Below are positions 11,516 to 23,500 of a stretch of 64,000 nucleotides of DNA, piece after piece. The stretch lies in NCBI GenBank assembly GCA_947623455.1, contig OX392538.1:124001-188000 (forward strand). The letters run 5' to 3'. Every line of letters begins with the position of its first letter. Position 1 is the first letter of the stretch. Origin of the DNA: Mimachlamys varia. Its lineage: Eukaryota; Mollusca; Bivalvia; Pectinida; Pectinidae. The translations under genes were made by a program, and so were the position numbers. A model generated the notes under the pieces. It was not told where the DNA came from. It worked only from the letters and a program-made list of their open reading frames with translations, and searched no databases.

Positions 11516-14500
11516 CTGTAAGTAAAGAATGTACATGTATATAATGCTGTTAAAGTTAAGAAGATATGAATTGTGTTGTTTTTATGTTGTTAGAGATCCG
11601 AAATGTTTCCTTGTTACAACAAGTTTCCCCTCAGTCACTGACGAACCACATTGTTTCTGATCATTGTGTTTATCACACTCTTGTTTCTGACAATTAAATT
11701 TTACCCATATGATACAAGTGTTGTTTGAGTTGTTATATCTGGGCCTGGGCTGATAAACACATTTTACTCCAACGCGGGCCGATAACTGTATGATGACCAG
11801 TAATTAGCCCGGGCTGAAATCCCTGGACATCTGGTTTCTTCACTCTGGATTTTAGTTCAGGTTTTTTAGTATAAATTAAAGTTGTTGAATCCTTAATCTC
11901 TTTTTGTTCTGTTTTTCAAAATCTGTGATTTAAAGGATTTTAAGACATATAACTATTTTGATATCACACCCTTTTCCAGCAATTGACCTGATAAAGGTCT
12001 TCAGGCCTGATAAAGGGTGTGATATTAAAATAGTCATATAAGAACCTCTAATTATCTCTTTTTGCCATAAATCGAATCAATTCTTATCTTCTGAGGATAT
12101 CAATCATTTCAAACCTACAAAAATTGTATGACCATGACCAAGGTCATCAGAGGCGGGGGCTGCAATATATTGCCATGTCTATCCAAAATCTATCCAAACC
12201 AAATATAAATTATTTGATGCCAATCCCATGGTTTTAAAACAAAACTTGTTTAATGCTGGTGTTAGTCCCACATCTTAGCCCTCCTGATATAGTACACCCC
12301 CGAATCCCTACTAAATATAGACCTGAGGATGTTTTCAGTCAAATTTGGTCAAATATGAATCATGGGTTCAGAAGAGGAAGTTTTTATAACTGAGTTGCTG
12401 ACAAACAGATGCCTTAATCTGTGAAAATGCTCCTTATTTCTACTTACCAATTTAGCTACAAATGATATAAATCAGCTAAACAATAAAATATTGTAAAAGA
12501 ACACCTATCTGATATAGTATTTAAGAAATAATCAACTTTCTACACAGCAGTCTCACCTGCAGTCTGTTTAGGATTGCAGCCTCATCCTCTGTGGTAGTGG
12601 TGGAACCTGACTCAGCTCGATCTCGGCTCCGGGAACGGTTACTTTGATTACTCCCAGTGGCTGAACCATGACCACGATCTTCCGAGATAAAGCTCAACAT
12701 GTATTCTATGTCTGAACACCACAGCAGGAAAGGAAGTAAGACAAAAAGAAACAAACAAAGCATGCAGTTAGGCAAGAGCAGCATGCAGGAATAACGCAGC
12801 ATGTAGGAATAACGCAGCATGTAGGAATAATGCAGCATGCAGGAATAACGCAGCATGTAGGAATAAAGCAGCATGCAGTAAGGACTATTAATGTAAAGCA
12901 CCATCAAGTTAGGCTAAAGTAAGAACCATGCAGTTATGCTAGAATATAAACAATATGTAGTTTAAGGCTACAGTTTAAAGCAACACGCAGTAATGCTAGA
13001 CTATAAACACTATGTAGTTAGACTAAAGTTTAAATCACCACACAGTAATGCTAGAATATAAACACTATGTAGTTAGACTAAAGTTTAAAGCACCACACAG
13101 TAATGCTAGAATATAAACAATATGTAGTTAGGCTAAAGTTTAAATCACCACACAGTAATGCTAGAATATAAACACTATGTAGTTAGACTAAAGTTTAAAG
13201 CACCACGCAGTAATGCTAGAATATAAACACTATGTAGTTAGACTAAAGTTTAAAGCACCACACAGTAATGCTAGAATATAAACAATATGTAGTTAGGCTA
13301 AAGTTTAAATCACCACGCAGTAATGCTAGAATATAAACACTATGTAGTTAGACTAAAGTTTAAAGCACCACGCAGTAATGCTAGAGTATAAACAATATGT
13401 AGTTAGACTAAAGTTTAAAGCACCACACAGTAATGCTAGAATATAAACACTATGTAGTTAGACTAAAGTTTAAAGCACCACACAGTAATGCTAGAATATA
13501 AACACTATGTAGTTAGGCTAAAGTTTAAAGCACCACGCAGTAATGCTAGAGTATAAACACTATGTAGTTAGACTAAAGTTTAAAGCACCACACAGTAATG
13601 CTAGAATATAAACACTATGTAGTTCAAGGCTAAAGTTTAAAGCACCACACAGTAATGCTAGAGTATAAACACTATGTAGTTAGGCTAAAGTTTAAATCAC
13701 CACGCAGTAATGCTAGAATATAAACACTATGTAGTTAGGCTAAAGTTTAAAGCACCACACAGTAATGCTAGAATATAAACACTATGTAGTTAGACTAAAG
13801 TTTAAAGCACCACGCAGTAATGCTAGAATATAAACACTATGTAGTTAGGCTAAAGTTTAAATCACCACACAGTAATGCTAGAATATAAACACTATGTAGT
13901 TAGGCTAAAGTTTAAAGCACCACACAGTAATGCTAGAATATAAACACTATGTAGTTAGACTAAAGTTTAAAGCACCACGCAGTAATGCTAGAGTATAAAC
14001 AATATGTAGTTAGACTAAAGTTTAAATCACCACGCAGTAATGCTAGAATATAAACAATATGTAGTTAGGCTAAAGTTTAAAGAACCACACAGTAATGCTA
14101 GAATATAAACACTATGTAGTTAGACTAAAGTTTAAATCACCACACAGTAATGCTAGAATATAAACACTATGTAGTTAGACTAAAGTTTAAAGCACCACGC
14201 AGTAATGCTAGAATATAAACACTATGTAGTTAGGCTAAAGTTTAAACCACCACACAGTAATGCTAGAATATAAACACCATGTAGTTAGACTAAAGTTTAA
14301 AGCACCACACAGTAATGCTAGAATATAAAAAAATGTTAAGGCTAGAGTATAAATCATCATAAAGTTAGGCTAGAGTTGTAAATCATCATTCAGTAAGAAA
14401 ATAAAGTACAATGCAGTTAAGCTGCAACACAAACACCATGCAGGTAGGCAAGGTTTAACACATCATGAAGTTAGGTTAGAGTATAAACACCATGCAGGTA

Positions 14501-17500
14501 GGCAAGGTTTAACACATCATGAAGTTAGGTTAGAGTATAAACACCATGAAGTTAGGTTAGAGTATAAATTACCATGAAGTTAGGTTAGAGTATAAAACAC
14601 CATGAAGTTAGGTTAGAGTATAAACACCATGAAGTTAGTTTAGAGTATAAACACCATGAAGTTAGGTTAGAGTATAAAACATCATGAAGTTAGGTTAGAG
14701 TATAAATTACCATGAAGTTAGGTTAGAGTATAAACACCATGAAGTTAGGTTAGAGTATAAAACACCATGAAGTTAGGTTAGAGTATAAAACACCATAAAG
14801 TTAGGTTAGAGTATAAAACACCATGAAGTTAGGTTAGAGTATAAACACCATGAAGTTAGGTTAGAGTATAAACACCATGAAGTTAGGTTAGAGTATAAAC
14901 ACCATGAAGTTAGGTTAGAGTATAAATTACAATGAAGTTAGGTTAGAGTATAAACACCATGAAGTTAGGTTAGAGTATAAAACATCATGAAGTTAGGTTA
15001 GAGTATAAACACCATGAAATAAGGTTAGAGTATAAACACCATGAAATTAGGTTAGAGTATAAACACCATGAAGTTAGGTTAGAGTATAAAACACCATGAA
15101 GTTAGGTTAGAGTATAAAACACCATGAAGTTAGGTTAGAGTATAAACACCATGAAGTTAGGTTAGAGTATAAAACACCATGAATTTAGGTTAGAGTATAA
15201 ACACCATGAAGTTAGGTTAGAGTATAAACACCATGAAGTTAGGTTAGAGTATAAACACCATGAAATTAGGTTTGAGTATAAACACCATGAAGTTAGGTTA
15301 GAGTATAAATTACAATGAAGTTAGGTTAGAGTATAAACACCATGAAGTTAGGTTAGAGTATAAAACATCATGAAGTTAGGTTAGAGTATAAACACCATGA
15401 AATTAGGTTAGAGTATAAACACCATGAAGTTAGGTTAGAGTATAAAACACCATGAAGTTAGGTTAGAGTATAAAACACCATGAAGTTAGGTTAGAGTATA
15501 AACACCATGAAATTAGGTTAGAGTATAAACACCATGAAATTAGGTTAGAGTATAAACACCATGAAGTTAGGTTAGAGTATAAAACACCATGAAGTTAGGT
15601 TAGAGTATAAAACACCATGAAGTTAGGTTAGAGTATAAACACCATGAAGTTAGGTTAGAGTATAAAACACCATGAAGTTAGGTTAGAGTATAAACACCAT
15701 GAAGTTAGGTTAGAGTATAAACACCATGAAGTTAGGTTAGAGTATAAACACCATGAAATTAGGTTAGAGTATAAACACCATGAAATTAGGTTAGAGTATA
15801 AACACCATGAAGTTAGGTTAGAGTATAAAACACCATGAAATTAGGTTAGAGTATAAAACACCATGAAGTTAGGTTAGAGTATAAATCATCATGAAGTTAG
15901 GTTAGAGTATAAAACACCATGAAGTTAGGTTAGAGTATAAAACACCATGAAGTTAGGTTAGAGTATAAACACCATGAAGTTAGGTTAGAGTATAAAACAC
16001 CATGAAGTTAGGTTAGAGTATAAACACCATGAAGTTAGAGTATCATGCACTTTGCAGTTAGACTAAAATATAAAAACAATATTATACATCATTCATTTAA
16101 GTACCTATAAGGTTCTAGTAGTTTTGACGTCATAATTGCAGGATGATGTTATAAACAATGACGTGACGTCATTATTCGAGACAATAAGCAAAATGGCATC
16201 TGACCTAATGGTCTGTTTTTGTTGCATATTTTGTGGTCGTGTTGAGTAGATTTGGTATAATATAACAAATATTGCATGACACTTTGGGCAATATTGGAGT
16301 TTATGGACTGGTCAGTCACCCAAAAATACATATTTTTGGGTTACTGACCAGTCCAAAACTTCGATATTGCCCTCAGTGCCATGCAATATTTGTAAAATAT
16401 GAGTTAGCAAGACTAGAATATAAAACACCATGCAATTAGACTAGAATACCATGTATATATATCTAAGCACTATAGACTAGAATATAAAGCAAACATAACA
16501 AGCCTAGAACACATGTATTATGCAGTTAGACTTGGATTTAAAGCCATACATATTATTGAATCATGCTGGAATGTAAAGCAACATACAATTAGTCTGATAA
16601 ACAAATAATATCATTAGACTAGAATGTATTGTCTGCAAAGCCTGCCTGCCTATTATTAACGTGTCTTATCTACTAATATCTTCAATAAGATTGGAGTGAT
16701 AGCCATAAGTAGCTTTACAAAGGGACCAATTGGGCATGAACATGTACCTCGTTTATGCAAAAAATTAAAACTTTGATATCAAATATTAAACCCATCCGTT
16801 GTTGTGTTTTATGTATAAGGTATGACTTCCTGTCTGCAGCAACCACTTGTCTACAATAATAACCTGTCTAGAAGGAACACCTGCCTATTACAGTGGACTC
16901 CACTTAATATCACTCCTATTAATATCATATACCTCTTTATATCACGTTTTTCCGTAGCACCATTTTTCTCTCTATATAATCTAAGTAATTTTATTTGGTT
17001 AATGTCATGTATTTTGAGGTGAATTCCTCTTAATATCATGTTTTTCTTAACCAATTACATAAAATATCCAGAAAATGATGTAATTTCCATTGATTTCAGA
17101 TAGAACTTGTACAAAATGTTGCATAGAAAATAAAAAATATCCCCAAAATTGATTTTTAATTGAAATAATGTTGTCTATATACTGAAACATCTTCATATGT
17201 ACATTGAATAGCTTACTTATAGATATGGAGATTGGAAATGCACTAGATTTAGTGGAAAAACATGTTTCTCTTAATGTCACATTCCTGTTAATATCATGTT
17301 TTTGTCCGACAAATGCAACATGATATAAAGAGGAGTGTCCTGTATTGACATATTAAGATTTTCCAGTTTTCTGTATAACCTGTCTACAAGAACAATCTGT
17401 CTAGAGGGAACACCTGCCTATTATTGACATATTAAGATTTTCCAGTTTTATGTATAACCTGTCTATAGTGCCCATCTGTCTACAGGACAACCTGTCTAGA

Positions 17501-20500
17501 AGGAACACTTGCCTTTTATTGACATATTGGGATTTCCAGTTTTATGTATAACCTGTCTATAGTGCCCATCTGTCTACGGGACAACCTGTCTAGAGGGAAC
17601 ACCTGCCTATTATTGACATATTTAGATTTCCAGTTTTATGTATAACCTGTCTATAGTGCCTATCTGTCTACAGGACAACCTGTCTAGAGGGAACACCTGC
17701 CTATTATTGACATATTTAGATTTCCAGTTTTATGTATAACCTGTCTATAATGCCAATTTGTCTACGGAACAACCTGTCTAGAAGGAACACTTGCCTATTA
17801 TTGACATATTTAGATTTCCAGTTTTATGTATAACCTGTCTATAGTGCCCATCTGTCTACAGGACAACCTGTCTAGAGGGAACACCTGCCTATTATTGACA
17901 TATTTAGATTTCCAGTTTTATGTATAACCTGTCTATAGTGCCCATCTGTCTACAGGACAACCTGTCTAGAGGGAACACTTGCCTATTATTGACATATTTA
18001 GATTTCCAGTTTTATGTATAACCTGTCTATAATGCCAATTTGTCTACGGGACAACCTGTCTAGAAGGAACACTTGCCTATTATTGACATATTTAGATTTC
18101 CAGTTTTATGTATAACCTGTCTATAGTGCCCATCTGTCTACGGGACAACCTGTCTAAAAGGAACACTTGCCTATTATTGACATATTAAGATTTCCAGTTT
18201 TATGTATAACCTGTCTATAGTGCCCATCTGTCTACAGGACAACCTGTCTAGAAGGAACACTTGCCTATTATTGACATATTTAGATTTCCAGTTTTATGTA
18301 TAACCTGTCTATAGTGCCCATCTGTCTACAGGACAACCTGTCTAGAGGGAACACTTGCCTATTATTGACATATTTAGATTTCCAGTTTTATGTATAACCT
18401 GTCTATAGTGCCTATCTGTCTACGGGACAACCTGTCTAGAAGGAACACTTGCCTATTATTGACATATTTAGATTTCCAGTTTTATGTATAACCTGTCTAT
18501 AGTGCCCATCTGTCTACGGGACAACCTGTCTAGAGGGAACACTTGCCTATTATTGACATATTTAGATTTCCAGTTTTATGTATAACCTGTCTATAATGCC
18601 CATTTGTCTACAGGACAACCTGTCTAGAGGGAACACCTGCCTATCATTGACATATTAAGATTTTCCAGTTTTATGTATAACCTGTCTATAATGCCCATTT
18701 GTCTACAGGACAACCTGTCTAGAAGGAACACCTGCCTATTATTGACATATTAAGATTTTCCAGTTTTCTGTATAACCTGTCTATAGTGCCTATCTGTCTA
18801 CAGGACAACCTGTCTAGAAGGAACATTTGCCTATTATTGACATATTTAGATTTCCAGTTTTATGTATAACCTGTCTATAGTGCCTATCTGTCTACGGGAC
18901 AACCTGTCTAAAAGGAACACTTGCCTATTATTGACATATTAAGATTTCCAGTTTTATGTATAACCTGTCTATAATGCCAATCTGTCTACGGGACAACCTG
19001 TCTAGAGGGAACACCTGCCTTTTATTGACATATTTAGATTTCCAGTTTTATGTATAACCTGTCTATAGTGCCCATCTGTCTACGGGACAACCTGTCTAGA
19101 GGGAACACCTGCCTATTATTGACATATTTAGATTTCCAGTTTTCTGTATAACCTGTCTAGTGCCTATCTGTCTACGGGACAACCTGTCTAGAGGGAACAC
19201 CTGCCTTTTTTGACATATTGGGATTTCCAGTTTTATGTATAACCTGTCTATAATGCCAATCTGTCTACGGGACAACCTGTCTAGAAGGAACACTTGCCTA
19301 TTATTGACATATTAAAATTTCCAGTTTTATGCATAACCTGACTACAGTAACCACATGTCTAGAGGGGCCATCAACCTACAATTACAACATAAGTTAACCT
19401 CAGTAGTGTTTACTTAATAACAATCTGTCTATTACTTGTTTTTAGTATCCGCCTACTTTCGCTACATTTTATAGAGGGATTTGTTGTACATTGTAATTAT
19501 CTACATCAGCTAAGGTAATGAAGTAGTTGTTTGCATAGTCATTGCCCATACCTGCTTGCCGTCCCCGACTTCTGATTCCTGGCTGACCTTCAGTGACCTC
19601 ACTTCCTCCTGCACTTTCACCAGACGGGGACATAGCACCATTGGTAACAGACCTCTGAGATCCCGTTACTGATCGCACCTCTGGGGTCGACCTCACAGAG
19701 GTCATACCAACAGAGTCTACCAAAGCCTCAGTGTCAGGCTGTCTATTTCTCTGTACCTGTCTGTGATGGTTCAGATTGACAGAACTATTGAGGGAAATCG
19801 TCTCCTGATCGGACTCTCCAATGGTTGGGTAGTCTGGAGTCTCCTGTTCCTGATCACACTCTATAAGGGGAGGTAAGTCTCTCACAAACGGTGATCGTAG
19901 GTCAGTACTACTAAGCATACAGTTACGGATGCTATGAACTCGCTGAGGTGTGGATGGAAGGCTGCGATTCATGTCTCCCATGAACTCCTCTTCATCTGGA
20001 GTGTGTAGCATTGCAAGGTGATTCATAATTGTCCGCTGTGTTGGGGTCATGTGACCCATGACATCATCAACATACTGCTCCTGTGGTACAACTGCCATGG
20101 AGTGAATGTCAAACTGAGGAGGACCATTACTTTCCGATGCTGGCCTGGTTTCTTTCTGCTTTGGCCTTTGACTTCTACTAGCAAGTTTTTTGTTGAGGGT
20201 TGACCGGCTCGCCTGAGCACGCCCAAGGAGGCGATTCCCAGGAAGCTCTTCAGCGGGTGTCGTCTCACTGCCACCAGAGGCTCCATCAGAACTGTAAGGT
20301 TTCAGCACTCTTATTAAACACTGTATGGTATTATAGGTAATTAATGAACAAAACTTCTATAAAAGCTTGATTTATATACAAACAATGTACATATAAAACA
20401 TAATGCAACATTTCCAGACTGACAGATCAACCCCTTATAAGATGAAGTTACAAAGGGTTATTAGCCTGACATAGGGAACACTGCAACATATTTAATACAA

Positions 20501-23500
20501 ACACTGTGTATATAGCAAAACTTTACACCTATTTCCAAACTGATGAATCATATTGCAGATATATAAGTAAAGTCTTACACGAGGTAAGTCAGGTGGCAGT
20601 AAATAAATACAGGACAAAGGAAGAATACAATACACATTTACTATTGATTTTAAGATCAATCTTCTATATTTTATGGTTCTTTTCATTATATATCACCATC
20701 CCTTTAACTATTCCTCATTATTTTTGTCTGTACCTGTTACCAAAGCTGACCCCGCTGAGAGTGAAACTTGAGCGGAGAGGGGTCACTTTTTTGCTGGTGG
20801 AGCCTCGTCCTGGTTTTGTCTGGGATTGTGTACCAGCTGGAAGGCGTCGACTAAACCCACGGAGAGCACTGTCTCGACTGGCAGGACCATCTACCTGCCT
20901 CACAATTCCAACACCAGGTACCTCTAACATCAAGTCATTTCTGGCTGGTTGGCCATTTTGTTTGTTCTGTCGACGAGCTCTATAGTTAAATAATGTAATG
21001 TTGACACATGACATAAAACTTAAAATGTTAAATAATGACTCATATAAGAAAAAGTTTAATTACTTAGTTGAAGGTTCTACGGCAGCTGACATAATCTTGA
21101 TAACTTGTGTAAAGTGAATGCCATTTAAATTCTACCATTTATTCTGATTTATTTGAGATATAACTCGACATTTGATTGGTCAATAAAAATAACATGTGAA
21201 AGTAAAACCACGATATGTCCTCCGCAAATTTCCCATTTGCGTGTTAGGCCTTGATGGTTGTTGTTAATTACGTCATTGACCCCAGCTGACAAGACACATC
21301 ATGGATTTGATATCACCAATAATTACCTCAAATGTTAAAAAAAAATCCATCTCATTTTGAATAACTAATCCACATACAGCTGAGAGGCCAAGAATTGGGG
21401 AAAAAACATAAAAGTCACCGCTTCTTTTTAGGTAGATTTCATTGGTATGGATTAGAATAGAAATGACTCTACTGTATTTTGAAATTGCTGCAGTAAAACA
21501 TCATTATACCATTGCAAATATCCATTTTACCTGCTGGTCAACCGCTCAGCAACGCAATTAAAACTCTAATTTTGACAGTACATGTATTATCATGATATAC
21601 TGCGGCAAATCTCAATATACAGTAGGGTTGGAACAAATATCTCCTACCAATAAACAACTTGAGCACCACGGAACACAAGGACTTGTAATATAAGTACCTA
21701 GAGGGTTGTTCTGCAGCCTCATTCTGGGCAGAGATTGGGTCCCACACACTCTGGCCATCCACAGGACATGTTGAGTGAGAATGGAGCAGCCAGTTGTCAA
21801 TACAGTCGCGGTGGAACTGAAGGAAATTAAACCTTTATGAATATTACAGCATTATATTTTTTATAAAGATTATGAAGAATTTTCACACATTGCACACCAT
21901 AGGCAAGTTAATATACATGTAAGATAAGATACTTACCTTGTGTTTACACAGAGGCAGCTTCCTGACAAATTGTCCGACCTGGTATCCACGGAGACACACC
22001 CTACACTGCATCCCCGGGGCGAGGAGTGGCCCGTTGTCTCGTACTTTCTCTAGGGGAAATGAGTTCACCACACTCTCAGGAATATCACTCTGTTGTGTTG
22101 AGGTGTTACTGTGTAGCAAAATATAGATCTGTTAAAACCACATAATTTTAAGGTAACAATATATAGGGTGTCTCTGTACACTAAAATCTTAGTTATCAAT
22201 TTACAAGGTTTCTCAGTATACACAGATAATAATTCTGTAAACAAACAAAATAACTATAAATCTCACTTTGCATACAGAAATATTAAACATTTGTAATGAA
22301 ATAGGAATCCATAAGTCTACTAAAGCAGGACAGTTCAATTTGACCAGGTTAAAGAGTATACATGTCTCCAGACTAACAGTGTTACGCTGTAACACAAACT
22401 TCAGTGCATGTACTAGCTAGGCTTCAGTGACCAGATCACCAGGTTAAACAGTATACAAGTCTCCAGCCTAACAGTGTTACGCTGTAACACAAACTTTAGT
22501 GCATGTACTAGCTAGGCTTCAGTGACCAGATCAACAGGTTAAACAGTATACAAGTCTCCAGCCTAACAGTGTTACGCTGTAACACAAACTTCAGTGCCTG
22601 TACTATAGCTAGCTAGACTCCAGTGACCAGATCACATACCTGTCAAGTTGCATGAGAAGGTCATAGTCATTTTCTGAGAGTTCACGGTTGGCTAGACTCT
22701 CAGCTACCGCCTGAGGAAGGACAGCTCCATACATTCTCTGTGCTGATTTCCAATGCTGGTTACGCTTCTGTGTATACAAATTAAAAAAACATTACACTTG
22801 CTAGAAAATGCTTAGAAATCAAAAGATGACTTAAATGTTTATGCACTATAGATTCTCTTTATTTTGCTATTTATAATTAGTTCTTTGTTTGCATTAAAAA
22901 AAGCAACTATATGTCTCCAAGCATTACCCCAACACTTATCATTGCATATCAATCCTCTTATTAATGAAAAATTTCACATTGCTCAAATTACCACATAATA
23001 AAAGAGAGAACTATTTGATCCAAATGACAGAATAGCACTCACATGTCTGTACTCGAATGGGTGTTGGGTGTGAGTAGCGGTGTTGAAACAGGTCTGACAC
23101 AGATGGAAGTTGACACACACACGACACCTGTAATGACCATGTGTAAACTTGGTACAGACTTATCAGTTGTATAACATCAGTTTATTGTCTCTGCTATGTA
23201 CGTGTTGAGGATTGAAAATTAGTCTCTGCTATAGGTGTTCAGGATTCAAAATCAGAATCATTTTTATAAAGAACTGATCCAGTTTTACTGAGATACATCA
23301 GCATTCTGATACATTAGTAAATTATATTAAAAAGAAATGAACTGTTGGTTAAGATCTAAATGACATTTCTGATATTGTTTCCTGTTACAAATATATTACT
23401 GAAGGTTACCACTATACAGCTCTATTTCACTACATATCACTAACAAACAGACACATTACCTACATATCACTAACAAACAGACACATTACCTACATATCAC

